A stretch of DNA of 64,000 nucleotides from Thysanoteuthis rhombus (GCA_963457665.1 OY735224.1:40865114-40929113), one strand, 5' to 3'; positions 34,736 to 47,820 are shown, counted from the stretch's first letter. The notes: generated from the sequence alone by a model not told the origin. Numbers and translations: made by a program.

Positions 34736-35611
34736 CGAGTTCCACTATTTTACTGTAACATCAACCACTTGAAAATAAAATACTTGTTTCCTCTGTTTAG
34801 GAGACTGTTCATCAAATAATCAATGGGCTGCCATAATAACCCTTTTCCCCTACTATTTCACTGATTTCTACTGTATCATTCACCCTCGTTCTTTTCCTCT
34901 CCTCCCCCCTCCTCCAGCCTTTTCCCATCTCCTGCTCTCTGCCTCTGGTCTTTTTGCAAACCATTTTCACGCCCCCTAGGCTGTTTCGAGTGAAAATAAC
35001 CTTTTTTTTTAAATAATTTGATGTTCTTGTAATGTAGCAGTTGGAGACACTACCTCCACCCCCTGGTTTTCCCCTCCATGTATTAAAGTGCTAGGCTCAT
35101 GTTCTACAACTGACCCGTCGGCAGATTGCTAACATGTTGTTTGATCATCACGTTATTGCTGTGACTGTTTGGCCATTTTCTAAAAGGAGGAGAAGAAGAA
35201 GAAGAAAGAGGAAAGAATTTATAGACTGAGGAGTCAGTCCTCCCCACTCCGCAACTGACAATTCTTTTTAAGATTATTGCATAAGTAGCTCTCAGCAACA
35301 ACAACAACCGGTACAAGTTGTTGTAATATTTTAATCTTACTGCGTTAAATACAGCAAACTTGTTGCATATGTATTTTTGACTTTTTCTTTCTTTTTTTTA
35401 AAAAAAATCCACACTTTTCTTCATTCCCTCCTTTACCAGCTCTTTTCCTTTTCATCTTTACTATTTCAACTGATAAGTAAGAAAAAGAAAACTGAAGCTG
35501 CTTATTATAATCATGGATAATGTTATTAACCAGTTATTGTCATCAAAATCACTTGGGAGGGGGAATAATTAATTTAAAGTGATCATAATTAGCGGCTATC
35601 ATTCTCTTTCT

Positions 35612-35691
<80 letters not shown>
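35612..35691. repeat. (CA)20(TA)19 compound microsatellite
   Basis: Pure CA run 35613-35652 passing directly into pure TA to 35690. Confidence 0.95.
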
Positions 35692-35693
<2 letters not shown>

Positions 35694-35869
35694 TGTTTTC
35701 GATGTTAAGAGATGGGGCTATTTAATTTGAGTGGTAGTTATTAACAAAGTTGACTATGAAAAAATTATTATTTGAAAAAATAATGGTTATACATTTTGAA
35801 CATCGGAAATTTTTCAGGTACTTCAATAGATTGCCCGTTCTAGCAAAGAAAATGATTTACTCCATCACC

Positions 35870-36062
35870 AGAAGCGTAGCTGAAGGTGGGGGTATATTTG
35901 AAAAACCACCCCCTAGTAAGCCCTCAGTGGAGGGGAACCCATGAAAGCTGTATAAATAGTCGTTTACCTACTGCATTTCTACTGACAAATCTCAGTAAAT
36001 GTTGGAGGGAGTCCCTCAAGCAGCCAAGCCCCAGCTCCCGGGGCCTCTAAATTTCTGTCCCT
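35870..36062 (+). repeat. Dispersed repeat R2, second copy
   Basis: AGAAGCGTAGCTGAAGG, GGGGGTATAT, CTACTGCATTTCTACTGACA and GTTGGAGGGAGTCCCT align with 16343-16518. Confidence 0.65.
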
Positions 36063-37396
36063 CTCTTATTTTGACTCTAGGTGATTAAAGACTCAACATA
36101 TTTACGTGACAAGCCGCCATATCCACTATAAGTGTCAGCAGTGAGTAAATACTTGCTCAGTCAAATCTAATGGACAAACTGCTGTATAGTTGATATTGTA
36201 AATTTTAATAAAAGAGAAGTTTTGGGGACAAATTTTAAAAATCATGTAAACTAATACAAAAATTCATTTTGCAAATAACTATTAATTCAGGCTCATTTTT
36301 TACTGGTGTATTAAAGAGAAGAAAAGATGGCTTGCTGAATCTGTATTATTCAACTAATTATTTTTCAACCACCTGCTAACAGTATTAAGGAGTGTGTCCT
36401 TACTCGAACCCCCCTCCTCTCCACCTTTATACAACTTTCCCCTCTCTTCAATGATTGTTACATCATTTGCTCTCCACTCAGCAGCCACAGCTTTCTTCCA
36501 TATCAACTCCATCTTCTATGTTTCTTCTCTTCATCTTCTCTTTCTCCTTCTGTTCCAATAAACCAAATTCTATTTGACCACAAGCACTATTACTATTGTT
36601 AGCAGCTGTTGCTAACTTCTACTGCCATTAACGATGGCTTTAAAAAAAGAAAAAACATACTCGTACACAGAATACACGACTGAGTAAATTGATAAGAAGA
36701 GTATGAGTACTCTCTGTGTTTTGACTCGGCGGCCGAGTTGACTGGCTGGCTGGCTGGGGCTTATCGGCCTTGGGAGATATCCGTTAGATCCATCATGGCA
36801 TTGTTTTTGTTGTTGTTACCTATTATTGCCACTGCTACAACAAAACAATTATAATCGTTGCTCCTGCTGCCCCTCAGTAGCTGCTAGCAACTTGCTTCTC
36901 TATGTTGGATGCACTCTGCATGATTTGTGTGTGTCCGATTCTTACTTTTCAAGCTTCGAAGTAGATGAGAGTGCATCATTTCACCCCCCCTCCTTACTTC
37001 TGCTCTTTCACTATAGAGTTGTAGAGTAGAAAATGTAGTAATACTAATATTTTAGACTCATTATTATGGTACCCTTGAAGAGTGCCGTTATAATGAATTC
37101 ATTGTTATATGGGTGGATAATGGAATACAGAAAGCAAATTATTTGCTTTTTAAATTGCTTGGGAAAAGGTATATTCTCCTAAAATAATCTTGTGAGGATA
37201 TAAAAACAAACGTGCTGTTAGAACACGTGTGTCACTTAATAGTGCCGTTACAATGAGAGTAAACTGTATTGTGAGTTTTATTTCAGAGTAAAAAATAATC
37301 TCGCCATATGAACTTCTCTTCCAAGCAAATAAAGCAATAACTACCAATTTTAACCAGTGAAGAAGCTCCCATGAAAACCTCAAATAAAAATATCAT

Positions 37397-37477
37397 TCCA
37401 TCTGTCCAACAATAGTTGTTACATTTGCATACAGAAATGTGGATATAAATGAAACATCTATTATGGGACAGGTAGTA
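37397..37477. mobile_element. Palindromic mini-MITE family P, copy 2
   Basis: Left CCATCTGTCCAACAATAGTT followed by GTTACATTTGCATA; right AAACATCTATTATGGGACAG followed by GTAGT. The halves are imperfect reverse complements and match 48221-48304. Confidence 0.7.
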
Positions 37478-38475
37478 AACACCAAAAGGATTGCTTTGCT
37501 GGTGAGAGCTTTTGTATTCGTGCAATCAAATACGTAGTGTAAACATGGAACAAGCCGACATTTGAATTTAAAACTTAGAGAGCCCAGTATAGAAAATATG
37601 GGTTGGGAGAAGAATGATGATGATTTCTTTCAGAGTGATTGAGTCTAGCCTTTCCGTCAGTAGCAGCACACCATGCGGCATTCTTGAGAGTTGGACGGGG
37701 AGTGAAGTACGTGCCTGTGCCGGCGCGCGCACACACACACACACATACACACACGCGCGCGCACGTACATGTGTACTGATTATGACATCCCAAGAGGGCG
37801 TGAGCTGCTACCATGTGGTTGGTAGAAGAGAACATCTGCACATACATTATGGAATTATGACACTGATCACAATGGGGACCAAACATTTGAGGAAGAAGAT
37901 GCAAGAACTGTAGAAAATGCTGATTTTTGTGCTTTCTCTCTTTCTCTCTGTCCCCCCTTTCTCTGTCTTTCTGCATCATACCTTGGATTGTTTGAAAATA
38001 GTTCTGTGACCATCTTCGCCTCTTTACACAGAAAATCTTGTTAATTAGCTATGAAAAGAGATGTGTATAGTTGAAAATAAACATTATTTCGATATGAAAT
38101 AGGTAAGCACTAAATGGAGTGCTGTTTAAGATTAATAATAGATGAAAAGACAGGTAGGTATGGATTGATAGACAAATTGATTAGAGTTTTATGCAATGTA
38201 ATTAATCATAGCTGTGTATATTTGCTGATAAATTGGTAAGAAGTAAATGGATAATGGAAAATGTGTGGGCTTGTGTTATTGAATCCCCTCCACACACGCA
38301 CACTCACAAGATTGGTTTGATTCTGATGAAGGGGAAAATATAAATAAGTTTGTTGTTGGTGTTGCATTAGAAAAACATTAACAAATACCCTGCTGAACAA
38401 TATTTTCTGTTTTTTTTTTTTCGATGCCAGCTCAAAGAAGCATGCTTTTAGCTGGGTGGCCCTAGGTTCCAGTAA

Positions 38476-38792
38476 CATGAGCGGTCGCCCAGGGTGCCAG
38501 GTACAAAAGGGTGCTTGTCATGTGTCTAAGACAGTAGGACTTTTCTAATGTCATGTACAAATAGGAAAATGGATAAATTAAACAGAATAAAAACCATCAA
38601 ATGAGAAAATTCTCTGATGTGAACTCAGATTTTCAGGGATATCTGACATACAACTGTTTTCTTTTATCTGATTATTGCTCTTTATTCCTATATATCTATT
38701 TTTATCATTGTGAAACATAAGTAAAAAATCTAGATAGAAGGACGGTGAAGTTCAATTTGCCTAGGGCGCCAGGAACCCTTGGGCTGGCTCTG
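38476..38792 (-). mobile_element. hAT-like MITE family 4, copy 1
   Basis: Internal GGGTGCTTGTCATGTGTCTA, GACAGTAGGACTTTTC and AACAGAATAAAAAC are reverse complements of sequence in 63539-63806. The right end GGGCTGGCTCTG mirrors the CAGGGCCAGCC terminus of that copy. Confidence 0.75.
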
Positions 38793-41450
38793 GCTCTTGG
38801 CCACCTCTTTAGTGCCCTCAAATTTTTCGACTTCCAGAAATAATTAAGGATTCGCCTGTAGAAACCATAAATGAAAGAAACGAAGCGATAGAGATAGGGG
38901 GAGGGGTGTAGAGAGAGAGAGAGAGAGAGAGAGATAACATTGTAAATAAATGTACATACACTCTATACGCATTACAACGATGGAAATGTGTCTGTGTGCA
39001 TTATTACGTATCAAGTCGGTTTGCTTGAATATATGGCATGTAATAACTGTCAAGACTTGCTCTCCTATTTCTTCACCCCCCCTCTTTTCTTCACCCCCCC
39101 CTCTCTCTCTCTCTCTCATACGCTTACCCAGATTCTATTAACTATGTTTGCACTTTCCTTCCATGTGTCCTCCATACAATGTCACAATGAGGTCAGTTTA
39201 AAGTACTAGTAGCCCACGTTACAAATCACTTTTCTTTACTGACGCTACTTTATTTATCTTTTTCTTACATTACTCTCATAATTTCCTTTCTTAATTCCGT
39301 TCTATCTGATTCTTATTTTCTGTTCAAGTTAATGTTATCTCTTTTTTGTTTCTATTCCCCCCCGTAATTGGGTGGATGAGAGACAGTGTTGCCCAATAAG
39401 TCCTTTTTAACGGCTACTGTTATTATTCCCTTTACTACAACTGCCGAACACCTAGCAAAGAGAGGACAAGTAAGAGGTGGTAGTATCACGTGGTTGCTGC
39501 AGATGCACTCAATGAATGAATGAATATAAATCTCCTTTCCTCTCCCTCTCTCTCTCTCTATTACTATATATGACGGCGGAAAATCTTTCTTTCCTTTCCG
39601 TCGCGTTTCGTATTTCTTTTCACCTGGCTTCTCTCCATCTTAGCAACTAAAATTTATTCTCTTTCTCACCGTCTGTAAGATTTATGGAAGTTGATGCTTG
39701 GCTCTTAAACATGACATGCATTTGCATGTGTGTTTGTGTGTGTGTGATTTGCATGTGTATAGCAATGGTGTTGGCGGCAGTGGCAGTTGTAGTAGTAGTA
39801 ATGGTAGTAATTGGACCAGATCTAGGTCATCTTGCTCTGGTTGAGTTGAGGAAATGTATCAAACCCTTATTGACAGTCTGCTTACATTGCTGCTGCTGCT
39901 GGATAAACCGGCGGTGGGTAGGTGTGTTCGTGTGGCTGCATGTCTCTGTCTGTCTGTCTGTGGCTGCGTGTCTCTGTGTGTGTCTGGGGCTGTGTGTTGA
40001 GCTGCCTGTGTCTATGTGTTTGTTCACTCTGTCTGTATTTCTGTCGTAACGCCTCCTACCTTGGGCAAGTTGAGCAGCTGATGCTTCTTGCTACTATAAC
40101 ATATTCCCCACCTCGTATCTCCTACTTTTTATTGTCACTGCCCTGTTTTTGTGTGTTGTGTGTATAATGATGAAAGAAAAATTTGCCATCATTCTCTTTT
40201 GTATATTTGGGTGTACGAACACGCATACCTTTTTTCTTTACATTATTTATAAAAGAATTTAAAATATCTTTGTGCTATTTTAAAATTTTACACACGGCTA
40301 AACATCTTTTTCTTTCCAATTTCACAGTGTATTATTATTGCCATAATACTGAGTGTATGTCAAATGTCATATGTATACTGTCTCATGGTCTATATCTTTG
40401 TAGTGTATCTTCGTGCCTGAGTGTTATAAATATCACAAACGTACACAAGGTACAAAAGAGCAAGATTTGGTGAGTGTGTACACACACAATTTATTATTAA
40501 GGATCTTCTATTCGCAAACATTATGCTTTAATTTATTTAGGATGTATTCGCAAACATTATTGCTTTGATCTGTTTTTTTTCTGCTGAATTTATCCTCATA
40601 AAGCTTATTCTCATTCTCTCCCTTCGTTCTCGTGTACACATTAGTAATGGGGTATATGCGCACCCCCGTTTGCTGTGAGCCCCCACACTATCTTTATCTT
40701 TTGTTTCCAATATTTAAGTGGACAAATTACATTAAAATAAATTCATTAGGCGAAGCCAAGTCCGTGACACTAAATGCCAGATTACTATAAGCAGATGCTC
40801 CACATGAAAATAGTGTCAGAAATAGAAAACCAGTTTTTCATTTCTTTTATCCTCCCTTGCTTTACTTGCTCTGTCTCTCTCCTGTCAAATATGATTGACA
40901 CATCCTGCTTGTAGACTGAATTTCTGTGTGTGTGTGTGAGTGTGTGTGAATATCAGAACTCATGCATACTTTAATTTAGAGAGAAATATTTACAAAATTG
41001 TTAATATCTATTTATGCTCTATCACTCTAGACAAAGCAACCCTTAAAATCAGGATTAGTTTATTTTTATTTCTAGTCTATTGATCAGTATTCATCGACAT
41101 GTCCAATATTCAACATGAAATTAATTACCCTTTTGCCTTTTTCATCACTTCAAGCCCATCTTCTACTATTTCATTTTTCTTACAACCACTTTTATCTTTG
41201 ATGGGTTTTTTTATATACTTTCCTCTGCCCCTACAGGAAGCCAGTTTGTCCCCCTCCCTATCCAAGTTTCCCCAATTATGTCACAGGTGTCATGAACGTT
41301 CATCTTGCAATGATCTGACATGGAAGTTGGGTTTGTGTTAATTGATATATGTATATATGCCTTTAATTAATATATTAACAATTTTCAAAGAGCAAGATTG
41401 GCTGCTCCTTTTTTTCCTTCTCAACTTTCAGATATACTACCCCTGTCCCA

Positions 41451-41454
<4 letters not shown>

Positions 41455-41523
<69 letters not shown>
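41455..41523. repeat. (TA)34 microsatellite
   Basis: Uninterrupted TA run that ends at the right half of a P element. Confidence 0.95.
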
Positions 41524-41527
<4 letters not shown>

Positions 41528-41570
41528 CTTATTATTATGGGACAGAGGTAGTTATGCATTTGTACAAGCT
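41524..41570. mobile_element. Half of a P mini-MITE beside a TA array
   Basis: TTATTATGGGACAGAGGTAG follows the TA run directly. The left half expected from the full copy is missing, as if replaced by the expanded array. Confidence 0.55.
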
Positions 41571-42339
41571 TTAATTGGGCAGTCACTACTTGTCAGCTTG
41601 GGAAGCCCACTGCCCCATCTTTCACCTTCACTCTTCCCCACTCCCACTCTATTTCCCGTCTCTTTATACTCAATCTAACCCCACCCACCACACTCTTCGA
41701 TCTCAGGTGCCGGTAGAGCAGAATGACTGCTGCGATAAGTCATGCAAGGTGCTAGCCAATGTCGATTTGTAGCAATCTGCTCAATTTTTTAACTTGCTGC
41801 TCAAGGCTTGAGTTATCCAGAAGAAAATGTGGTTGGTTTTAAGGTGGAAGAAAATGCATTTTTATTGATTTCATTATTATTAAAATGTTTTCAATTCAAT
41901 TCATGAAAAATAAGGTTGTATGGAGATTGAAATGAAAAGTTGATAAAATTATAGAAATGTGCAGTTCTACTTTGGAGCTCTGACCTTAGTTCTTATTATT
42001 ATCCTCCTTAATGCATGCATTGTGAGCAGATCTGAATGAATCTATGTGGATAGATGTGTACATGTGTGGGGGCGGAAGTAGATATCAAATTTCTGGATGC
42101 TATTTGATTACCTTGCAAAATTACTGAAATCATGTAATTTAAAAATATAACTTTTTCAATTTGTGTGTAGTAAAAAATAAATGGATCAAAAGTATTTAGT
42201 TATTTTCACCTTTACATGTAAGTTTTATGCATTTGTATACACTGGGTGGAAACCTGGAAGCTAGGGGGTTCAGCTATTTCTTGTGGAAGATCTAAATGGG
42301 GCCTTTGACTCCAATAAGTGATTAAAAAAAAGTTTGTTT

Positions 42340-42665
42340 TTTTTTGCTTTTTGTTTTTTAAGGGTTACCTTAATTCAATACCACTGGTACAACACTCCGT
42401 TTTGGCTTCTTAGGGGTTGCATACAGATAAAAGGAATCAGACGTTTGGTATTAGATAGATATAGAGAAATCAGATCATTATTATTGCTAACTCAGACCCC
42501 CACGCTATTAATATTCAGTTCCAAGTTACCCAGACATTTTTTTGCATTCTTTGAGTTAACACATTTTTGTGGTACCTTAATACATTACCTCTGGCTACAA
42601 TTCAGCAACTTAGAGGTCACATACTGATAAACAGAATTAGATTTTTAGTATTATATATACGTAGA
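42340..42665 (+). repeat. Dispersed repeat R5, partly duplicated copy
   Basis: TTACCCAGACATTTTTTTGC and CTCTGGCTACAATTCAGC match 28780-28915. The segment AGGAATCAGACGTTTGGTAT...AGATAGATATAGAGAAATCA is repeated in diverged form about 200 nt later (ACAGAATTAGATTTTTAGTA...). Confidence 0.5.
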
Positions 42666-42957
42666 TAGAAATCAGGTCATTATTATGGGGATGTGTGTGA
42701 ATGCAGATCTTGAACTATTTTTATTTTTTCTTCTTGAATTTTCAAAACTTACTTGCTAAAACTTTGCACTTGGGGTCCCGCAGGAAATTTCATGGGGATA
42801 TCTTGTATAGTTACTGAGTTACATATCACTTGTATATGGACAGGCATTTAATGATTTAAAGTAGGATCTTTATGATATTCTGTATACATTGTACTATTTA
42901 CGTGTATAGTATAGCTAATTCCTATATTTAATCCCCGTGAAAAAATTAATTGATATA

Positions 42958-43190
42958 CAGGTTTGACTCGTTATCCCATAGTAGAGCATTCCTATAAAAG
43001 TCAAAATGGCGTGAAATGAAGAAGCAATTACCATTAATTGGGGAAAATTTCCAAGCATTCTCAGACCCCCAAAATGACAAGGATGGTATTTTAGGCTGTC
43101 ATTGTAGATTGTGGTGGTGGTGGTTTACCAGGTGACTGAGATTTACAAGAGAGAATAAGAGGGTGTGTGCTGCCTCTATAAACAAAATAA
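42958..43190 (+). repeat. Dispersed repeat R3, copy 1
   Basis: CAGGTTTGACTCGTTATCCC, TTCCTATAAAAG, CATTCTCAGACCCCCAAAAT and GTGTGCTGCCTCTATAA blocks recur in the same order at 44755-44965, 1.8 kb away. Confidence 0.7.
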
Positions 43191-43602
43191 AACAAAACAA
43201 AAGCAGAAAAAATGGTATACTTAAATACTATTAGATTATCTGTTTTATAGAAAAGAAACTAAAAGAACTCATTTCAGTAGAGGAGTCCTTTGTTTAAAAT
43301 GATGGGTAGGAGATATTTTCATCAGCAAACTTGTTACCTCCAAGTTCATTGTTACGGAGAGAAAACCAAGAAAGTCACAGTTCAGTATATAAATAGATAT
43401 TCCTCCTAACAATAAAACTGTTGAAATACTTTTCCATATTAAATCAGTTTTATTTATGTTTCATTAGAATAGTGAAAGTGCAGAAGACACCTTCTTGATA
43501 AATGAACCAATTTTACTAAAGTGATTCCTTGTATAAGTTATAGCATTTTTGTCTGAATTTTTAAGAAGAGGAATTAGCATTATTTTACACTGATTTAAGT
43601 AG

Positions 43603-43978
43603 ACTAGTATCCTCATCTTGGTTGTTATAGCTGCAATGTTTCATCTATGGTACCCTTGAGCCATCTTCAAGTGTCTGCTGTAGTTGGTGATCTTTTAGGG
43701 ATTTCAGCCCAAACCCCTTATTCAATCCACTGGAGTAGATTGTTCTCATTCTCCTGTGCACATTGAAGTTCAATTCCTAGGTCAGGTAGTGAAAAAATGT
43801 ACTCTGGTTCAGTGGAAGAAGCAGGCAAGTGATATTGCAAAGACAAATCAACTGATACAAGATATTTGGTTTGGTTTGGTTTGGTTTGATATTAGCTCAT
43901 CTACTATGATAGACACCTGAAGGAGGCTATGGTCAAAACATGACTATAATAACCAAGATGAAGACATCTGTCCTAGTA
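43603..43978. mobile_element. Foldback element, ~70-nt imperfect arms
   Basis: Left arm 43603-43675 (ACTAGTATCCTCATCTTGGT through TCAAGTGTCT) pairs with right arm 43911-43978 (AGACACCTGAAGGAGGCTAT through AACCAAGATGAAGAC). The arm core CCTCATCTTGGTTGTT is that of 4864-5176. The interior has a GGTTT pentamer run (43868-43889). The motif CTGAAGGAGGC...GGTCAAAACATG is a diverged form of CTGATGA...GAAAC. Confidence 0.75.
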
Positions 43979-43994
43979 AATGAACTTCAGAATG

Positions 43995-44235
43995 AACTCG
44001 GTGAGTCAGGTTCAAACTCTAGCCAAGGCAGTTCGTCTTCCCTTCGCACTAAACCCCTTGAGAAAGGCATATATTCATCTCTCCCCCTAATTGTAGGCAA
44101 AACAGCACAAGGTGAAGTGAGTGAAGCCACTTCAGGTGTTTGTCACCTGTAGGTCTAATTCATATATTGCATGTGATATGTGGAGCCCAAGCAAGGACAG
44201 TTGAAGCTGTAGCCAGCGTAAGGGCACTTTTATCT
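43995..44235 (+). repeat. SINE family A, plus-strand copy
   Basis: B-box GGTTCAAACTC at 44009-44019, then AAAGGCATATATTCATCTCT and, near the end, GAAGCTGTAGCCAGCGTAAG plus GGCACTT, the reverse complement order of 10290-10590. Confidence 0.65.
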
Positions 44236-44754
44236 TCATGAACCGTTTCCTTTTTACATAAATCATTTATTGGCTTTTCTTTCTGTTGGTGGTTGATAAG
44301 TGTGTTCATCTTTATTGCGTTTTTCTCCTTTATGTCTTTTCTACCGATGCTTTGACATGGCATCAATCCCTTCGCTTGTTTTGACATCTGTCAAATCAGA
44401 ATATCTCCCAGATGGTTCATATATTCAGTATTAGGCCTCTCTTGTTTATTCAAGTCACTTATTGCTGTGGACACCCTATGTTATTGAGAAACAAGCCACT
44501 TATTTCTGTGGACCCTCTGTTATAGAGAAAAGCTTTCACTAACAGTATTTAGTATATTTGTTGTATTATATAATTCTGTAACAACTGAAAATAAGGTCAA
44601 TAAATGGAATAACACCTGATTACAATGTTTGTGCATCACATATTTTAAAAAATTTCTTATGAAATAGGGTCACACTGAATATTATTCATTTTATGTTATG
44701 ATTGATCTGCTGCTCATATTTAATTGGGGAGAGTCTTATTGCTTGTTCTCAAAA

Positions 44755-44965
44755 CAGGTTTACCCCACTATCTGAAAGTAGAATGTTCCTATAAAAGAGA
44801 CTTTCAGTTGCTGAAATGCTGTTAAGCAAAGAAGCCATTTCTATTAATCTATGATTTTTGGAGTGTTCTTAGACCACAAAATGATGGTGATAGCATGTCA
44901 GGCTGAGATACAGGAAATTGAGGGTGTAAGAGAGAGGAAAAATGTGCGCACTACCTCTATAATGG
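44755..44965 (+). repeat. Dispersed repeat R3, copy 2
   Basis: CAGGTTTACCCCACTATCTG, TTCCTATAAAAG, GTTCTTAGACCACAAAATGA and GCACTACCTCTATAATGG align with 42958-43190. Confidence 0.7.
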
Positions 44966-45261
44966 CTTGCTGCTAAATAAATAATGCTATTTTCGCTTTT
45001 TGCTTCTTTTTTTTTTGTATAAGCGAAAGAGTGGCATGAAGAAGTGGGGGGGGGGATACCTGTCCCATGTTTTGTCGTGATTATTGATTTCAGTTTTATT
45101 TGGTGATTGAACTCAGATTATTTGAAGCTCGTGACTTTTGGACATTTCCAATTCAAAAACGTGTGTCTGTGATCGTTTCAACCTTTAACTCAAAGCTAAA
45201 TTCAAAGCCAGAATGACATTAGAAAAACAAAATGTTACTTTGGCTGATACTAAAAATATCT

Positions 45262-45418
45262 AGATCACTTCCTTACAGGTAGGGTCTTCTCCAACCAGAA
45301 TCAAATTGAAGACATCATCAATAAATCTATCAGTTCTTCGAATAAAGAATTCTTCAGGAAAGGAATTGACAACTTGCTGCCAAGTGAAATGCATGTGTAT
45401 AAGGGGGACATTTTGAGT
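45262..45418 (-). pseudogene. Unrecognised coding-like fragment
   Basis: About 50 uninterrupted minus-strand codons ending at a TAG: HFTWQQVVNSFPEEFFIRRT then DRFIDDVFNLILVGEDPT. Composition looks protein-like, and FIDDVF vaguely recalls the YxDD box of reverse transcriptases, but without neighbouring RT motifs I do not assign it. It may be a retroelement or processed-gene remnant. Confidence 0.3.
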
Positions 45419-45907
45419 GGATAAAAATTTTTTTACTATGAACTCTCTTCAATTTGTCTTGTTTAAATAAACTAAAAATTTCAAGTTGAACAATCTGAAA
45501 GGATGGAATCGTATGTTTAATGGAATTAGATGTCAGTAATGTAGCTAGTAAAAGAAATCATAAATTAATAATTCCTTTTCTAAATGATACAAGTTGATCA
45601 AGAAATTTTGAGTTAGAAAGAATGCTAATAAGATTTTAAAAAATGAACTTAACTATAAATGTTTCTTGCTTTATATTATGGGAGACTTCAGTACATTCTG
45701 TGAAGTGTTGAATATTAATAAGATTTATCATTTTAGTGTAATCTTTCTCCGTTTCACACATGGGGCTTTCGTAAGTATGCAACTGCTATTAGAAATGATA
45801 CATTCAGTATTTTAGAATTTCCATTCAATAATCATTTAGCCTTTAAAGATAACATTTTTATGTATTTCAAATCAAATTCAATGAGGCTTGCTTTTATATA
45901 CTTAGAG

Positions 45908-46130
45908 CAGAGCTTTCCAAACATTTTTCACTGGCAACACACTTCTCAAAAATACATTTCTTTTTGCAATTTGTCACTTAATTTTTTTAACCATGCCAAG
46001 TATTTAATTCAGAATGTCATTTCCAATAAAAAAAAAATGAATAGAAATGAGAAACCATTTGTAAATTAATCAAATTTTACTTAATTTTGCAACTTACCTA
46101 GACATTGGTAAGACAGTTTGGAAAGTTCTG
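45908..46130. mobile_element. hAT-type MITE, 223 bp
   Basis: Ends CAGAGCTTTCCAAAC and, on the opposite strand, CAGAACTTTCCAAAC, a 15-bp TIR with one mismatch. Flanking octamers ACTTAGAG and ACCTGGAA are only partly alike, as expected for an old target duplication. Confidence 0.75.
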
Positions 46131-46134
46131 ACCT

Positions 46135-47820
46135 GGAAAATCAGTCGGGTTGAAAAATTCCCTTTTTTTTGTTTTTAGTATTTGCTGTGTTGAAGAATTT
46201 AATGTGCTTGTAAAATCACCTTTTGTAAATGATGTAAATGTCCTCCATCAAGCCATGTCATAAAAACAGCTCTTTTTATTCTAAATCCAGTTGTGAAAAT
46301 ATGTCAATTTGGAAAATTTTATGATTTTTGTTGCATTATTATTGAACATCACACTTTCATGGTTATCTTGTATGTCTATGTATTATCTTATTTATTTATA
46401 ATTGTCACCAAATGAAGGAATTTGCTTTTTTCTAACAACATCAGTAAGAAACTATGTTCTTCAGAGTAAACATTGAAAGCTTCTCAAAGTGCTTGTGAAA
46501 AGTTTCCTACCAAGTTCATGACTGTATTTCTCAATGCTCACAATGTTTGAAGTTAGTTCCACTTGTTTATTTTTCCTTCTGGACTGAAGTGAAAAGATTA
46601 TTTTGTCCACTGCTCAATATCATTGGCCATTTATTAAGTTTCTACGTATGAATTGTAGTTTTTTGAGTAAAAAAATGAAGGGTGATATAAACCAGTGATT
46701 CCCCAAATTGGCACTATCAACCTTTTGGGGTGTTGGAAAACTGAAGTGTGATGTTGGAAGACAATGAATGGCAAAGAATACAAATCTATATCTCCTATGC
46801 TTGAAGTCATATATCTGGAATGCAGTTTAGAGTTGAAATATTTTCTGTTTTGAAGAATAACAAATTATATCTTTATATACATAGAATGAAATCTTTCACT
46901 TTTAGCATTCATTATTCTCCATGAAGTAAAAAAAAAAAACACGATTTCATTTGTAATAACCTAATAATTTGGTGATTGCCCAGTGATGAGACAAGGAAAA
47001 CTTGGAAATGAACTTCTATCAGTTGTAAATGAGTTGTAGTTTAAGTAAAAGAATTAAATACACCTTTAGAAAAATCAGTAAGCTGTTAAAATGCAACTTT
47101 TGTAATGAATAAATCTTTTAACATTTAACCCTGGTTAGTTATTGATATTTGCTTTTGTATTAACATTAGGTTATAGGCCAGGTTTGAAAATGAACAATCT
47201 GCAGCTATGGGCATCCACTGGGGCGGGGGAAGAGGGCATATACATCCCATCTCGGACCTTCTCACTATGCATGGGGGGGGGTAAATTTTGCAACTTCATA
47301 GAGGCTGGGGATTAAGGGGCGTCACTATGAACAGTTATGGCTTGAGCACTCATTTGTCCCTTACCAATGTATCTGGATATATCTTTTTGGAATTGGATAT
47401 ATTCCCCCTTGAAAAGTGATTGTGGACACCAATGTCGGTAGCTCTCTTTCTCTCCTTGATTTTGTTAGCCATAGGGTTGTACCAATGACAACAATGGATA
47501 TAGCATTTTGAACCTTGGGCTTCAATTTCTTAAGCTTCATTCCTCTCTCAGAATATCTTTCCCTCTTTCACTTACTCAGGACCCACTTTGATATCTGTTA
47601 TTGCTGTTTCTTCTTCTTTTTCATGTATTAATAGGATCTTTTTTTAATTTTTTTTTCATACCCTCTCGCTCATGTTCACACACTCTAACTTTCATCTTTC
47701 CACTCTGTAAACTTCAAATATTCACTCTTATTTCTACTGCCATCATCTTTCAACTTGCTTTGAACCTTTGCACCATAGTTTCACTCTTCTTTTGAGCCTT
47801 TGTTAGCATCTACTCTTTAC
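46135..47820. other. No gene recognised
   Basis: AT-rich. CCAGTGATTCCCCAAATT at 46694 resembles a transposon terminus, but I cannot find its partner end. G-runs near 47225 and 47271 are unexplained. Confidence 0.4.

Larger units (their letters stand above)
36100..41320. other. Intronic stretch with few transposons and C/T-rich plus strand
   Basis: Apart from the P element at 37397 and the MITE at 38476, this part shows pyrimidine tracts, a CpG-containing 15-nt palindrome ACTCGGCGGCCGAGT (36722-36736), CA/CG runs at 37720-37765, a GA run at 38909-38934 and GT/GTCT runs at 39725-39750 and 39940-40020. Long open frames here (37575-37979 minus, 39684-40049 plus) come from these low-complexity runs. 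Confidence 0.45.

Noticed and set aside
35810..35825. TTTTTCAGGTACTT as a recursive splice site in the 18-kb intron
   Set aside because: The part after AG (GTACTT) is a poor donor, and pyrimidine support upstream is weak.
37080..37258. AGTGCCGTTATAATGA / AGTGCCGTTACAATGA as transposon termini
   Set aside because: Both lie in the same orientation, so they are direct repeats and not terminal inverted repeats; class left open.
37575..37979. 134-codon minus-strand ORF
   Set aside because: Cys/Arg/Ala runs come from the CA/CG microsatellite at 37720-37765; the opposite strand is open for 99 codons for the same reason.
39684..40049. 121-codon plus-strand ORF with many Cys and Val
   Set aside because: Generated by GTGTGT, GTAGTA and TGTC runs; no splice or family support.
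44160..44387. 75-codon minus-strand ORF
   Set aside because: Partly overlaps the SINE-A copy and has no other support.
46694..46990. Possible transposon starting CCAGTGATTCCCCAAATT
   Set aside because: Resembles a common terminus, but the opposite end was not identified.
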